From: Agrobacterium sp. RAC06
Lineage (GTDB): Bacteria > Pseudomonadota > Alphaproteobacteria > Rhizobiales > Rhizobiaceae
DNA length: 64,000 nt
Direction of reading: 5' to 3'
Assembly (NCBI RefSeq): GCF_001713475.1
Contig: NZ_CP016499.1
Location: 1,426,001-1,490,000, forward strand
The first letter of the stretch is position 1. Each line of letters opens with the position of its first letter. Shown in pieces: positions 41,996 to 51,930 of the stretch. The position numbers and the translations under genes were made by a program. The notes beneath the pieces were generated by a model. That model did no database searches. It saw only the letters and a list, made by a program, of their open reading frames with translations, and was not told the origin of the DNA.

Positions 41996-42778
41996 TCAAC
42001 CGATCTCCGGGCGAAAGCCCTCGTCGCCCCAGTGTCGGGCGCGGAGCCGGACGGGCGGCGGGGCATAATGGCGGGCGAGCGACAACAAGGCGGTGCGCAG
42101 CATCAGCTTGGCGGAACGGGCCGGCCATTGGCGCTCGTGTTCGACGGTTTCCAGGCCCTTGCCGAAGCAGCAGACATCGAGCGCCACGCCTGAAAGCTCC
42201 GGCCCCATGGCCTGGACGGCACGATTGACGCGGGTGCGGGCGGAGAGCGTCGCATCGGCCAAGTCGGTTGCCGGCGGGGCTGCGCCCTTGTTGCGGGTCG
42301 CGAGCCGCGGCTGCCAGCTGGCGGTGATGCGCGGCTGCAGACCGGCAAAGTCGAAATCGGCTGCCAGACGCTCGCCGGCGGCAACAGCCTCCTCTGGCAG
42401 AAACGGACGACCGTCCTTCTCCTTGAGGCGCAGCAGGGGAAAGAGCGGCGATTCCTGCAGGTTGCGGCGCACGGACTGGCGGCCCTGCGGCATATCGAGC
42501 GTACCGACCTCGACCGTGCGGTGCTGAGCGGCATGGGCCTCCTCGGGCAGGTCGCAGAGATCGCGGCGAAGCCAGGCGGCTGTCTCGGGGCTAGCTGCCA
42601 GTCCGTCGGGCGTGCGGAGAAGCAGGCAATCGGCCACCAGGCGAGCGAGGAGCTCGGGCGTAGCCTCGGCCGGCGACGCGGCGACCCGAACGGTGGTACC
42701 GTGCGGAGGCTGTTCCAGAGGGCCGGCCAAAGCCCGTCGGAGGATCTGGCGGATCTGCTTTCGTTCGCTGCGGGTCAT
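41996..42778 (-). CDS. DUF6456 domain-containing protein
   Basis: A 260-residue basic protein that follows the orphan DnaA-domain gene by 15 bp. The C-terminal half, RNLQESPLFPLLRLKEKDGRPFLPEEAVAAGERLAADFDFAGLQPRITASWQPR...RVNRAVQAMGPELSGVALDVCCFGKGLETVEHERQWPARSAKLMLRTALLSLARHY, matches the DUF6456 pattern; an N-terminal helix-turn-helix-like segment may be present. The family is confined to alphaproteobacteria and its role is not known to me. Coupling with the DnaA-domain protein hints at a role in DNA replication or transcription. Confidence 0.82.
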   Translation of the reverse strand: MTRSERKQIRQILRRALAGPLEQPPHGTTVRVAASPAEATPELLARLVADCLLLRTPDGLAASPETAAWLRRDLCDLPEEAHAAQHRTVEVGTLDMPQGRQSVRRNLQESPLFPLLRLKEKDGRPFLPEEAVAAGERLAADFDFAGLQPRITASWQPRLATRNKGAAPPATDLADATLSARTRVNRAVQAMGPELSGVALDVCCFGKGLETVEHERQWPARSAKLMLRTALLSLARHYAPPPVRLRARHWGDEGFRPEIG

Positions 42779-42793
42779 GACCTGCCTTCTCCT

Positions 42794-43222
42794 TCAGATG
42801 CGCTTGCCGGCGATGAGATGGACGGCGCTTGCCATGCGCTCGACGATCGCGACAAAGGTGTCGTAAGCGCGGTCGTCGCGGCGGTCTTCGACCATGCGGC
42901 AGGCATGTCCAACGGTGGTGCGATCGCGGCCGAAGGCTTGGGCGACCTCTCCCATGGGCATCGAATAGGCGACGTGGCAGACATACATCGCCACCTGGCG
43001 GACATGGCTCGTGGCCCGGCGGCCAGGCTCCTGATCATGTTCGAGGCCTGTGGCGCGCAGCAATTCCTCGGTCAATTGCCGGACAATCATGCAGAGCAGC
43101 CGTCGCTCGGGCGTCAGGGGACGCTCGGAGAAATCATCCGCCTCGGCTGCGGGCTGCCATTCAACCGATGGTGCGGCGGGAAGGATCGCGGGTGGCGGGC
43201 TGATGGGGTCGTCGGGGGTCAT
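42794..43222 (-). CDS. Orphan DnaA domain IV-like helix-turn-helix protein
   Basis: A 142-residue protein made of a disordered N-terminus and a helix-turn-helix that closely matches the DNA-binding domain IV of DnaA: RQVAMYVCHVAYSMPMGEVAQAFGRDRTTVGHACRMVEDRRDD, in which DnaA has the D-H-T-T-V-x-H-A-C signature; here the base-contacting His is Arg (D-R-T-T-V). No AAA+ domain is present, so it cannot be an initiator but may compete for or read DnaA boxes. The ATG at 43222 follows GGAG at 7 nt. It forms an operon with the DUF6456 gene. Confidence 0.82.
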   Translation of the reverse strand: MTPDDPISPPPAILPAAPSVEWQPAAEADDFSERPLTPERRLLCMIVRQLTEELLRATGLEHDQEPGRRATSHVRQVAMYVCHVAYSMPMGEVAQAFGRDRTTVGHACRMVEDRRDDRAYDTFVAIVERMASAVHLIAGKRI

Positions 43223-43398
43223 GGCGCGCTCCAAGAAAGGATTTTATTCCTATCAAAGCTAGCAGAGCTTGAGAGAATGTGAACCCCATGATTTTAGGGG
43301 CATCGCTGTGATCCCACAAATCATCGAAAGGTGACTGCCGCCGCGGCGAGCATGGCAGCCGACAATTGGAAGAGGATCTTTTTCCTATCCGCCAATGC

Positions 43399-43426
43399 AA
43401 AAAAAGGCCGGTCGCGGGACCGGCCT
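43399..43426 (-). terminator. Rho-independent terminator after mucR
   Basis: Stem AGGCCGGTC / GACCGGCCT (43405-43413, 43418-43426) with a 4-nt loop, followed by a run of seven T on the minus strand. Confidence 0.9.
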
Positions 43427-43460
43427 GATCTTCCTCGCGTCGCGAGAAACCAAAGAAGGC

Positions 43461-43889
43461 TTACTTGGCGCGCTTGCGGCGCTGGCCGAGGCCCATTTCC
43501 TTTGCGAGACGCGAGCGCGCTTCGGCATAGGCCGGGGCAACCATCGGGTAGTCGGCCGGCAGGCCCCACTTCTCGCGGTACTCTTCCGGGGTCATGTTGT
43601 AGTGGGTCATCAGGTGTCGCTTCAGCGACTTGAACTTCTGGCCGTCTTCGAGGCAGATCAGATAATCATCCTCGATCGACTTGCGGATCGGAACAGGCGG
43701 CTTCGGCTTTTCGACGACCACGGGGGCTGGAACCGGCGAAGCGGTGTTGTTCAGGGCCATATGCACATCGGCAATCAGGTTGGTCAGGTCGCTGACCTGG
43801 ACGACGTGGTTGCTGACATAGGCAGAGACGATGTCAGCGGTCAGTTCGACCAGCAACTGCTGGCTTGGGCCCTGCTGGGTTTCAGTCAT
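43461..43889 (-). CDS. mucR: MucR/Ros family zinc-finger regulator
   Basis: A 142-residue regulator with a single alphaproteobacterial zinc finger: [32 protein letters not shown], at about residues 79-110. The N-terminal helical part, [32 protein letters not shown], is the oligomerisation domain. The C-terminus is Lys/Arg-rich. MucR silences genes for exopolysaccharide, motility and virulence by binding AT-rich DNA. A long AT-rich leader lies upstream, in line with autoregulation, and a perfect terminator follows. Confidence 0.95.
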   Translation of the reverse strand: MTETQQGPSQQLLVELTADIVSAYVSNHVVQVSDLTNLIADVHMALNNTASPVPAPVVVEKPKPPVPIRKSIEDDYLICLEDGQKFKSLKRHLMTHYNMTPEEYREKWGLPADYPMVAPAYAEARSRLAKEMGLGQRRKRAK

Positions 43890-44295
43890 TCAATTCTCCT
43901 GTTCAGATCCCGAAGGGGCCGCCGCCCCTACAGACAATAGTTTACATGTCTTCCCGATCCGGCCGGACAGGGAAGGCGAAAGACACCCCCATGAAGATCA
44001 CCAATTTGCCGGGTCGGCCCCAAACCGTCCGGCATTTTGCTACGCAGAATTCAGCCAAGATCACGTGTTAGACTTGCCAATAGCTGGCAGTTCACTTCGC
44101 CTACATACCACGAACGCAACAGACCAGCGCTCTCAAAAGTGAATTAACACCCCTGCCGCAAATGTCCACCTGATATTTCTACTAGATTTGACGGGTATAA
44201 ATCTTTTCTATTTGCCGATCAGGCATTTTGCACTGGGCAGGATAGCTAGGATTTCAATAGAGACGCTCACTCAACCAGAAATATCAGCCGTTTCA
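43890..44295. other. Long leader between phaG end and mucR start
   Basis: 406 bp with no supported gene. 44150-44290 is unusually AT-rich and T/A-step-rich, as expected for MucR self-binding. No terminator for the pha operon could be picked out. Confidence 0.5.
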
Positions 44296-44625
44296 TCATG
44301 ACATCATATCGTCACGTACCGATGCGGATGACAGCTTATAGCCAACCTTGTGGGCCGCACGGGCAAGAAGATGAGCGGAAATCGGGGCCGTCAGGACGAA
44401 AAAGATGATGCCGGCCAGGGCACGGCCGAAGGTCGCGACATCGGCCGCATGCAGGCCAACGGCGAGCAGCAGCAGGCCGGACCCGACCGTGCCGGCCTTG
44501 GAGGCCGCATGCATCCGCGTATAGAGGTCCGGCAGGCGATTGAGGCCGATTGCGGCGATGAGGGAGAAGAGCGCGCCGCCGATGGTCAGAACGGCAATGG
44601 CGATGGCTGCAAGAAGCGAAATCAT
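44296..44625 (-). CDS. phaG: Pha/Mrp antiporter subunit G
   Basis: A 109-residue subunit with three membrane helices. [28 protein letters not shown] is the MnhG/MrpG signature. Part of the multisubunit Na+ or K+/H+ antiporter. Overlaps the phaF stop by 4 bp (ATGA), so translation is coupled. Last gene of the operon. Confidence 0.93.
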   Translation of the reverse strand: MISLLAAIAIAVLTIGGALFSLIAAIGLNRLPDLYTRMHAASKAGTVGSGLLLLAVGLHAADVATFGRALAGIIFFVLTAPISAHLLARAAHKVGYKLSSASVRDDMMS

Positions 44626-45017
44626 TTTCCCTCCTTGCCGAGAGATCCGGCCGGTTTGCTTGCCTTGACGTTCTTGGCCGTCTTTGTCTTTGCCGGCTTC
44701 GACGGTCCGCGACCAGCCTCAACCCGCTCCCCTTCGCCGACGCAGCCGCGCGCCAGGATGAAGCGGGCAAAGGCGACGGTCGCCAGGAAGCCGACGAGAC
44801 CAAGCGCAATCGCGATGTCGATATAGAGCGTATAGCCGGTTCTGAGCGCAATGACGGCGATGAAGCCGATGACGATGCCGACCAGCATGTCGAGGGCGAT
44901 GACGCGGTCCGGCAGGGTCGGACCGACGACGACGCGGTAGACGGTCATCAACAGGGCAATCACGAGGATGACGATGGCGACGACGGATGCGTATTCGACG
45001 ATGAGTTCAGGGGTCAT
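44622..45017 (-). CDS. phaF: Pha/Mrp antiporter subunit F, with basic C-terminal tail
   Basis: A 131-residue subunit with three helices; [24 protein letters not shown] is the MrpF signature. After residue 95 the protein continues with about 35 hydrophilic residues rich in Lys, Ala and Pro ([22 protein letters not shown]), longer than usual for MrpF (about 90 residues). The tail could be functional or an accretion. Starts on the last base of phaE's stop. Confidence 0.92.
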   Translation of the reverse strand: MTPELIVEYASVVAIVILVIALLMTVYRVVVGPTLPDRVIALDMLVGIVIGFIAVIALRTGYTLYIDIAIALGLVGFLATVAFARFILARGCVGEGERVEAGRGPSKPAKTKTAKNVKASKPAGSLGKEGK

Positions 45018-45490
45018 CAGGCAAATGCCTCCATGATCTTCTTCTCGAAGCCCTCGGCGATGTCACGGCGGGCGGCCTCGACGTCGGAGCAGTCAATCGC
45101 GTGGATGTAAAGGGTTGTGCGGTCATCGGACACGTCGACCGAGAGCGTGCCCGGGGTCAGCGTGATGAGATTGGCGAGAAGCGAGATCTCCCAATCGCTC
45201 TTGACCGTCAGCGGAAAGGCGAAGATCCCGGGCTTCAGATCCATTTTCGGCTGTAGCACGAGCGTCGCGACACGCCAGGCGGACTTGGCGAGCTCGACGA
45301 GAAAGAGCAGGACCAGAGCCAGCACGCGGCGGAAGCGGCTCGTGTAGTCGCGACCGACGAAACGCTCGCGCAACAGGTAGAGCGTCAAGAGCGAGATGAC
45401 GAAGCCGAAGATCAGATTGGGGACCGTGAAGCTGCCGGAGACGGTGGCCCAGATCACCGTCATCAGCATGCTAAGTGCATAAAGGCTCAT
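45017..45490 (-). CDS. phaE: Pha/Mrp antiporter subunit E
   Basis: A 157-residue subunit with two or three helices and a cytosolic domain; [23 protein letters not shown] is the MrpE signature. Overlaps phaD by 4 bp and ends at the base where phaF begins. Confidence 0.93.
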   Translation of the reverse strand: MSLYALSMLMTVIWATVSGSFTVPNLIFGFVISLLTLYLLRERFVGRDYTSRFRRVLALVLLFLVELAKSAWRVATLVLQPKMDLKPGIFAFPLTVKSDWEISLLANLITLTPGTLSVDVSDDRTTLYIHAIDCSDVEAARRDIAEGFEKKIMEAFA

Positions 45491-47067
45491 CGGGCACCTC
45501 CTTCAGGGAAGACGGAGCGGATATAGGCGGTGGGATCCGAAAGACCGGCGGCTGCCTGCTGCGTGACGACGATCAAGCTGTCCGGGAAGAGGCCGAACCA
45601 GACCACGAAACCGGTCAGGATGACAATCGGCGTGAAACGCCAGCGTAGCGCACCCGCCGAGGCCGGGACAGCCGTTGGCTGCTCGCGGCCTGCGGCAGCG
45701 ACCGGTCGCCAAAAGGAGAACAGAAAGACGCGGCCAAAGGCGATCGTTGTCAGGAAGCCGGAGACGAGCACGGAAGCGGCCAGCCACCAGGCACCAATGT
45801 CGATGGAGGCCTTGACCAGGAGCGCCTTTGGCCAGAAGCCGGAGAAGGGCGGAAGACCGCTTGCGGCGAAGAACAGCGCGAGCGAAATCGCGGCGAAGGC
45901 AGGTGCGGCCGTCCAGAGGCCGGCCACACGATCGAGACGGAAGCTGCCGCCGATGCGGCCGATCTCACCGGCGACCAGATAGAGTGCCGTCATCAGAAGG
46001 ATGGAGTGCAGCGCATAGAAGATCGCCGCGCCCACGGCCATGTCGCCGCCGATCGCCACGCCGGCCATCATGTTGCCGATGCCGGCAACGACGACGAAAC
46101 CGAGGAAGCGGCGGATATCGTTCTGTGCGAGTGCGCCGATCGCGCCGAAGATCATGGTGAGTGCTGCGACGATCGCGATGACGAGGCTCAGCGCCTCACG
46201 TTCGACGGGGAAGAGCATGACCACGACGCGGAACAGCGCGTAGACACCGACCTTGGTGAGCAGGCCGGCAAACAGCGCCGACACGACGACGCGCGGCGTG
46301 TGATAGGAGGCCGGCAGCCAGAAATTTACCGGGAAGGCCGCAGCCTTCATCGAGAAGGCCAGAATGAAGAGCGCCGTCAGCGTCATCAGCGGCGCGGTCT
46401 CGGCATATTGCGGAACCTTCATGGCGATATCAGCCATGTTGAGCGTGCCGAAGATGGCGTAGAGATAACCGACAGCGATCAGGAAGAGCGTCGTCGCCAT
46501 CAGGTTGAGGACCGCATATTTCAGCGCGCCATCGATCTGCTCCCGCTCCGAACCGAGGATCAAGAGACCGAAGGAGGAGATCAGCAGCACTTCGAACCAG
46601 ACATAGAGGTTGAAGATGTCGCCGGTCAGGAAAGCACCGCAGACGCCGGCCATCAGCAGCATCAAAAGCGGGTAGAAGCCATAGCGGCGACCGCTGTTGT
46701 TGATCTCGACATGGGCGTAGAGCGCGCCGCAGAAGGCGACGATGGCGGCGGACAGCGCCAGCAACGCACCGGAAAGGTCGACGGTGATGGCAATGCCGAA
46801 GGGTGGCAGCCAGCGGCCCATCATCATGGTCAGGGGGCCATCGGCCATGACCTTGGCGAGCAGCAGCCCGTTGTTGAGGACGAGTAGCGCCAGTCCCGTC
46901 AGTGCCACCGGCGGATGCCAGTGGGTGCGGTGGCGGATCATCATCAGGATCGCGCCGAAGGCAATGCAGAGCGCCATCGGCGTAACCGCGAGCCAGTCGG
47001 CAGCCGTCATCGGCTCCATGACATAGGCGGCGGCGTAGTCGGCAGGGGTCGTTGTGGGGGCAGCCAT
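45487..47067 (-). CDS. phaD: Pha/Mrp antiporter subunit D
   Basis: A 526-residue NuoN/NuoM-like subunit with about 14 helices. LTGDIFNLYVWFEVLLISSFGLLILGSER and KAAAFPVNFWLPASYHTPRVVVSALFAGLLTKVGVYALFR are the proton-channel stretches, with the conserved E in VWFEV and K in TKVGVY. Forms one of the two proton-translocating modules with subunit A. Starts 20 bp after the phaC stop. Confidence 0.95.
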   Translation of the reverse strand: MAAPTTTPADYAAAYVMEPMTAADWLAVTPMALCIAFGAILMMIRHRTHWHPPVALTGLALLVLNNGLLLAKVMADGPLTMMMGRWLPPFGIAITVDLSGALLALSAAIVAFCGALYAHVEINNSGRRYGFYPLLMLLMAGVCGAFLTGDIFNLYVWFEVLLISSFGLLILGSEREQIDGALKYAVLNLMATTLFLIAVGYLYAIFGTLNMADIAMKVPQYAETAPLMTLTALFILAFSMKAAAFPVNFWLPASYHTPRVVVSALFAGLLTKVGVYALFRVVVMLFPVEREALSLVIAIVAALTMIFGAIGALAQNDIRRFLGFVVVAGIGNMMAGVAIGGDMAVGAAIFYALHSILLMTALYLVAGEIGRIGGSFRLDRVAGLWTAAPAFAAISLALFFAASGLPPFSGFWPKALLVKASIDIGAWWLAASVLVSGFLTTIAFGRVFLFSFWRPVAAAGREQPTAVPASAGALRWRFTPIVILTGFVVWFGLFPDSLIVVTQQAAAGLSDPTAYIRSVFPEGGAR

Positions 47068-47087
47068 GTGGTCCTCGTGTCTCCCGC

Positions 47088-47465
47088 TCAGTAGCCGCTC
47101 GGCGGCAGCGGCTCGTCCATCGGCTCGGCGACACGCATTTCACCCGTGTCGTCGGTGCCAAGGTCCTGATAGGCGCGATAGCTCAGCACCAGCAGGAAGC
47201 AGAAGAAGGAGAAGGAAATGACGATCGCCGTCAGGATGAGAGCCTGCGGCAGCGGATTGGCGGTGCCAGCCGGCAGCACGTCGACGCCGCCCGGAATGAT
47301 CGGCGGAATCGACGGGGTCAGTCGACCGGCGGTGAAGAGCAGCATGTTGACGGCATTGCCGAGCAACACGATGCCCAGCAGGATGCGGACGATCTTTTTC
47401 GACAGCATCAGATAGACGGCGGCGGCAAAGAAAATACCGACGACGAGCGAGAAGATGACTTCCAT
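47088..47465 (-). CDS. phaC: Pha/Mrp antiporter subunit C
   Basis: A 125-residue NuoK-like subunit with three helices; SKKIVRILLGIVLLGNAVNMLLF is the family core. Start overlaps the end of phaB by one base. Although the symbol matches polyhydroxyalkanoate synthase, this is the pha (pH adaptation) gene. Confidence 0.93.
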   Translation of the reverse strand: MEVIFSLVVGIFFAAAVYLMLSKKIVRILLGIVLLGNAVNMLLFTAGRLTPSIPPIIPGGVDVLPAGTANPLPQALILTAIVISFSFFCFLLVLSYRAYQDLGTDDTGEMRVAEPMDEPLPPSGY

Positions 47466-47884
47466 CAGCCGTCATCCCTTTCTTCGAGTGCAAGCGCGAT
47501 CGACGCGAAGGTGCCGACGACCACGAGATAGACGCCAATGTCGAAGGAAATCACCGTCGCCAGCGGCACTTCGACACCGAAGAGGCTCGGATAGACCCAG
47601 ATACCGGTCATGAAGGGGTAACCGAGCGGCGCGGAGATGAAGCCGGACAGGGTCGAGACCAGCAGGCCAAAGCCGGCGATCGACATCGGATGGAACACCA
47701 TGGCGCGGCGCACGGCCTGGACGCCGAAGGCGATGCCGTACATGGCAAAGGCCGCAGCGCCGATCAGCCCACCAATGAAGCCACCACCGGGCTCGTTATG
47801 GCCGCGCAACAGGACGAAGATCGAAAAGACCAGCATCAGCGCGGTGAGAAAGGGTGCGAAGGTTCGGAAGATCAGGGTGTTCAT
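47465..47884 (-). CDS. phaB: Pha/Mrp antiporter subunit B
   Basis: A 139-residue subunit with four helices: [28 protein letters not shown] is the MrpB signature. B is a separate gene here, so the operon is of the seven-gene (group 1) type and not the fused A-B type. Overlaps phaA by 4 bp. Confidence 0.93.
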   Translation of the reverse strand: MNTLIFRTFAPFLTALMLVFSIFVLLRGHNEPGGGFIGGLIGAAAFAMYGIAFGVQAVRRAMVFHPMSIAGFGLLVSTLSGFISAPLGYPFMTGIWVYPSLFGVEVPLATVISFDIGVYLVVVGTFASIALALEERDDG

Positions 47885-50286
47885 GAGCGCTTGCCACCTT
47901 TCGTCTTGCTCGGACGGGCCACCGCGGCGGAGGGGGTCGTCGAGGTCACGGCCGCAACTGCCGGAGCGCCACCCACCCGGATGCGGATCAAGGCCAGGAT
48001 CGACAGGCCGGTGATCATCACGACAGCGATCTCACCCAGGGTATCAACACCGCGGTAATCGACGATGATGACGTTCACGACATTGGCGCCGTGGGCGATG
48101 ATCTTGGAGTGCTCGCCAAAGAAGGCGGACAGCGAACCATCAAAGGGACCCGAAGTCGAGGCCACCAGCATCAGGCCGAAGCCGAGACCGCAGGCGATGG
48201 CCAGCGAACCATCGAACAGGCGCGCCGCCATCGGGCGATGGTCGGCGAGCGACAGCCTGAGGCGGGTCATGACGAGCGCCAGAATGATGACCGACAGTGT
48301 TTCGACCATGAACTGGGTGAAGGAGAGGTCCGGCGCGCCATACAGCAGGAAGATGACGGCGATGGCAAAGCCCTGGATGCCAAGGCAGACGATGGCGGTC
48401 AGGCGGTCCTTGGCCGTGAGCACGGCAATGACGCCGATGACCGCGATCACCAGGATCGCCATTTCATGCAGATCGATTTCCGACGGTAGTGGAATCGCCG
48501 TCGGAAGTTCGCCGAACATCACCGGTGTCGCCAGAAGCACGACCGCAACGAAGATGAAGGAGAGAGTGACATAGGTTTCGAGCCGGCCGTTCTGGACGAA
48601 GCGCGTAACGCTGGTCGAGAAACGCACGAGGCCGGAGATGAAATGGTCGAAGCCGCGATCGGGGCTGATGCCGAGGCCGATGACGAGACGATCGACGGCG
48701 GCCCTCAGGCGCTCGAGGCCGAGATAGAGAACGAGGCCGATCACCACCGTCAGCACGGACAGCGCGAGGGCCGCCCCCAGCGAGGGGATCAGGCCGATGG
48801 TCACGGTCTGCGCCTCGCCATCGACGGCGCTTGCCATGGGCGACGAGATGAAGCGATGGGCAAGGCCGGAGAAGAGCGCGCCGCCGAGCGACAGGAGGGC
48901 GAGCGTCAGCGGGCCGATCCACAGGAGCACGGGGCCCTCATGGGCATGTTTCGGGGTCTTGTCTTCCTTGCCAATGAAGGGCTTGAGCCCGACGGCAAAG
49001 GCGATGACGAACATCAGCGCATTGCCGATGACGGCCACGGCCGTGAAGAGGATGGCGCGCGGCTCGGCGCCAGCCAGCGCATAATAGATCTCTTCTTTGG
49101 CGAGGAAGCCGAAGAGCGGCGGCAGGCCGGCCATGGAGACGCCGGAGAGAATGGCGGCGGCGAAGGTGATCGGCATCAGCTTGCCGAGGCCACCCAGTTT
49201 CGTGATGTCACGCGTGCCGGCCTCGTGATCGATCGCGCCCGCGACCATGAAGAGCGCGCCCTTGAACAGCGAATGGGCGACGAGATAGAGCACCGCCGCC
49301 TCGACCGCATGCTCGGTGTCGAAGCCGGTCAGCATGACGAGCAGGCCGAGCGAGGCGACCGTCGTATAGGCGAGCATCAGCTTAAGATCGGTCTGGCGGA
49401 CGGCGAGCACCGAGCCGACGATCAGGGTGATGCCCCCGAAGAAGGGCAGCAGGATTTCCCATGCAGGCGTTTCGCCCATGACCGGGTTCAAGCGCATCAG
49501 GAGATAGACGCCGGCCTTCACCATGGTGGCCGAATGCAGATAGGCGGAGACCGGGGTCGGCGCCTCCATGGCGTTGGGCAGCCAGAAATGGAAGGGGAAC
49601 TGGGCCGACTTGGTGAAGGCGCCGCCGAGCACGAGCAGCAGGGCTGCAAGATAGAAGGGACTTTCGCGTAGCGCATCGCCGGTCGAGAGCAGCAACGACA
49701 GCTGGCTGACGCCGGTGATGTTCCAGATGAAGATCATGCCGGCGAGCAGGATGAGGCCACCGCCGCCGGTGACGACCAGCGCCTGCAAGGCCGCGCGGCG
49801 CGAGGCTTCCCGCGTGTGGTCGAAGCCGATCAGCAGGAAGGAGGTGATCGAGGTCAACTCCCAGAAGACGAAGAGCATCAGGAAGCTGTCGGAGACGACG
49901 AGGCCCAGCATGGCGCCCATGAAGAGCAGAATGAAGCCGATGAACCGGCCCTGCTGCGGATGGCCCTTCATGTAGCCGCCGGCATAGAGCACGATCAGCG
50001 TGCCGATGCCGGTGATCAGCAGCGCGAAGGTGAGCGACAGTCCGTCGATGAACCAGGAGAAGGAGAGGTTCAGGCTCGGCACCCAGGCATAACCGCCAGT
50101 CACCCGCTCGCCGTTGGCGATCTCGGTCAGGAAGCCGGCGAAATGGGCAAAGGCGAGCGCCGGCGCCAGCGCCAGGACCCAGGCGCCGTTTGCACCGAGA
50201 CGGGAGACGATCCACGGCGCCAGAACGGCGGCGGCAAACGGCAACAGCATGGCGACCCAGGTCATGTCGCTCGTCATCTCAGGCAT
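47881..50286 (-). CDS. phaA: Pha/Mrp antiporter subunit A
   Basis: An 801-residue NuoL-like subunit with about 20 helices. [19 protein letters not shown] and [37 protein letters not shown] are the proton-channel stretches, with the key E and K residues. The C-terminal 180 residues form the extra MrpA/MrpB-like part ([43 protein letters not shown]). The ATG at 50286 follows GGGGAG. First gene of phaABCDEFG, whose product exchanges Na+ or K+ for H+ and underlies pH and salt tolerance. Confidence 0.95.
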   Translation of the reverse strand: MPEMTSDMTWVAMLLPFAAAVLAPWIVSRLGANGAWVLALAPALAFAHFAGFLTEIANGERVTGGYAWVPSLNLSFSWFIDGLSLTFALLITGIGTLIVLYAGGYMKGHPQQGRFIGFILLFMGAMLGLVVSDSFLMLFVFWELTSITSFLLIGFDHTREASRRAALQALVVTGGGGLILLAGMIFIWNITGVSQLSLLLSTGDALRESPFYLAALLLVLGGAFTKSAQFPFHFWLPNAMEAPTPVSAYLHSATMVKAGVYLLMRLNPVMGETPAWEILLPFFGGITLIVGSVLAVRQTDLKLMLAYTTVASLGLLVMLTGFDTEHAVEAAVLYLVAHSLFKGALFMVAGAIDHEAGTRDITKLGGLGKLMPITFAAAILSGVSMAGLPPLFGFLAKEEIYYALAGAEPRAILFTAVAVIGNALMFVIAFAVGLKPFIGKEDKTPKHAHEGPVLLWIGPLTLALLSLGGALFSGLAHRFISSPMASAVDGEAQTVTIGLIPSLGAALALSVLTVVIGLVLYLGLERLRAAVDRLVIGLGISPDRGFDHFISGLVRFSTSVTRFVQNGRLETYVTLSFIFVAVVLLATPVMFGELPTAIPLPSEIDLHEMAILVIAVIGVIAVLTAKDRLTAIVCLGIQGFAIAVIFLLYGAPDLSFTQFMVETLSVIILALVMTRLRLSLADHRPMAARLFDGSLAIACGLGFGLMLVASTSGPFDGSLSAFFGEHSKIIAHGANVVNVIIVDYRGVDTLGEIAVVMITGLSILALIRIRVGGAPAVAAVTSTTPSAAVARPSKTKGGKRS

Positions 50287-50582
50287 TCCATCTCCCCGTG
50301 GGCAACGATCAGCGCTCGATCATCAGTCGATACAAGGTGGCACGTGTTAGGACAAGCCAACCTTTGTCTCAAGCGAAAACGGAACCTTGTCCCTTCACGG
50401 ACGCGTCAACCCACGATTCTGTGAGTTCCCGGTGAGGGGGTTCAGTTTCTCGTGAAAGAAACGGGAGGTGCGAACGACCAAAGCTCAGTGACAGACAATT
50501 GCCGCCTTGCCTCTGGCTCCCTATCTATCATGCAACACCCGCGAGGCTTTGCCCTGCCCCGCGCCTGGCCAAGGAGATCATC
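50287..50582. other. Divergent control region of pha operon and msrB
   Basis: 296 bp holding both promoters; neither could be assigned by consensus. Two AACCTTTGTC / AACCTTGTCC-like copies (about 50361 and 50392) form an imperfect direct repeat that may be a binding site. Confidence 0.4.
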
Positions 50583-50996
50583 ATGACCGCTTCCACAACT
50601 GCCCCGAAGATCGTCAAGTCGGATGCCGAATGGCGCGACCAGCTGACGCCGGAGCAATACCGGATCCTGCGCGAGCACGGCACCGAGCGCGCCTTTACCG
50701 GGCCCTATTGGGACAATTTCGACAAGGGCCTTTATCGCTGTGCGGCCTGCGACGAACCGCTCTTCGTCTCCGACACCAAGTTCGACGCCGGTTGCGGCTG
50801 GCCGAGCTATTTCGAGCCGGTGAAGGCGGATGCCGTGACCGAGCATCGCGACACCGCTTTCGGCATGGTGCGCACGGAAATCCGCTGCGCCAATTGCGGC
50901 GGGCATCTGGGACACGTCTTTCCCGACGGCCCGAAGCCCACGGGCTTGCGCTACTGCATCAACGGGCACTCGATGGTGTTTACGCCGATCGAGTGA
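50583..50996 (+). CDS. msrB: Peptide-methionine (R)-S-oxide reductase MsrB
   Basis: A 137-residue repair enzyme. The Zn site is formed by CAAC (near residue 53) and CANC (near residue 102), and the catalytic Cys is in [11 protein letters not shown] near 126. Reduces methionine-R-sulfoxide in proteins. The ATG at 50583 follows AAGGAGATCATC; the longer open frame upstream is not needed. No signal peptide, so cytosolic. Confidence 0.95.
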   Translation: MTASTTAPKIVKSDAEWRDQLTPEQYRILREHGTERAFTGPYWDNFDKGLYRCAACDEPLFVSDTKFDAGCGWPSYFEPVKADAVTEHRDTAFGMVRTEIRCANCGGHLGHVFPDGPKPTGLRYCINGHSMVFTPIE

Positions 50997-51101
50997 TGGG
51001 CAAGACCGGCGCCGGAAGACGCGCCTGGCCGAACGGCCGGGCGGCTTCCAGTCCGGCAGAGCCGCTTTCGCGCGGCAGAAAATAGCCCGAGCGAGACCTG
51101 C

Positions 51102-51251
51102 TTGAAGACAAAGATCATCCTCTTTATCGGCGTCGCTGCCGTCGCCCTGGTCATCGGCTTTACGGCCGTCAGGTTCGCCGGAGGCGAAGCTCAGGCGACG
51201 GCATCGCTGCCGCACAAGCACTGCCCCGTGATCGGTTGCGCCTTGCCGTGA
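51102..51251 (+). CDS. Small putative membrane protein (49 aa)
   Basis: An ORF with a TTG start that encodes a basic start, a hydrophobic segment (IILFIGVAAVALVIGFTAV) and a short tail with two Cys (HKHCPVIGCALP). It follows msrB by about 105 bp on the same strand. The TTG start lacks a strong ribosome-binding site, so the call is tentative. It could be a small secreted or membrane thiol protein linked to redox repair. Confidence 0.35.
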   Translation: MKTKIILFIGVAAVALVIGFTAVRFAGGEAQATASLPHKHCPVIGCALP

Positions 51252-51397
51252 ACGGCGGCCGACATGCGGCCTGAAGCGCATTGCTGCCGTTCTTGGCTGT
51301 GGAAAGCCTCATCTTAAAGCTCAAGTTGTAATCTTTGCATTTGACCGGCAAACGCGATGATGGAACCCCATTCAGGTCAACAACCTGGGGGTCTACC

Positions 51398-51793
51398 ATG
51401 CATACCAAACTCGCGACCGTTCTCGGCCTCGCCGCCGTGCTCTCATCCTGCGCCAGCAAACCGCAGGACATCGAAGCGGCCTATGTCTCGCCGACACTCT
51501 ATGAAAGCCTCTCCTGCGACCGGCTGCGGGAAGAAGCGACCGCCGTTTCGGCCCGTGCCATTGCGGCAAGCGGCGCGCAGCAGAAGAAGGCCGACAATGA
51601 TGCGGTCGCTGTCGGGGTCGGCCTCGTTCTCTTCTGGCCGGCGCTGTTCTTCGCCAAGGGCGACGGTGCCTCGGCCGCGGAAGTCGCGCGGTTGAAGGGC
51701 GAGATGAAGGCGATCGAGGCCGCCTCGATCAAGAACAATTGCGGCATCCGCTTCGAGGACCCGACTGCGAAGCCGGCGGCCAAGAAAGCCTGA
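51398..51793 (+). CDS. Putative lipoprotein
   Basis: A 131-residue lipoprotein. The signal LATVLGLAAVLSSC ends in a lipobox (LSSC) near residue 18, after which C would be lipidated. A central helix pattern with a hydrophobic segment (VGVGLVLFWPALFF) and a Lys/Ala tail follow. Similar short lipoproteins with an internal hydrophobic helix are common in rhizobia; the function is unknown. The start at 51398 puts the signal at the N-terminus. Confidence 0.8.
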   Translation: MHTKLATVLGLAAVLSSCASKPQDIEAAYVSPTLYESLSCDRLREEATAVSARAIAASGAQQKKADNDAVAVGVGLVLFWPALFFAKGDGASAAEVARLKGEMKAIEAASIKNNCGIRFEDPTAKPAAKKA

Positions 51794-51804
51794 CGCGGGC
51801 AACC

Positions 51805-51827
51805 ACCCTCCCCGCTGCGGGGAGGGT
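51805..51827. repeat. Perfect hairpin, GC-rich mosaic repeat arm
   Basis: ACCCTCCCCG / CGGGGAGGGT with a 3-nt loop, 10-bp stem, just after the lipoprotein gene. Same arm as in the GC-rich mosaic repeats; may double as a terminator. Confidence 0.6.
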
Positions 51828-51930
51828 CGGCCCTGCGGCGCGGTAGATTGCACCGAAGATCATCCGCTCGCTCTCATCAACCCTTGGGCGTTTTGAGGCC
51901 ATCAGAACGGCAGGGTAGCCGAGCGCTGTC

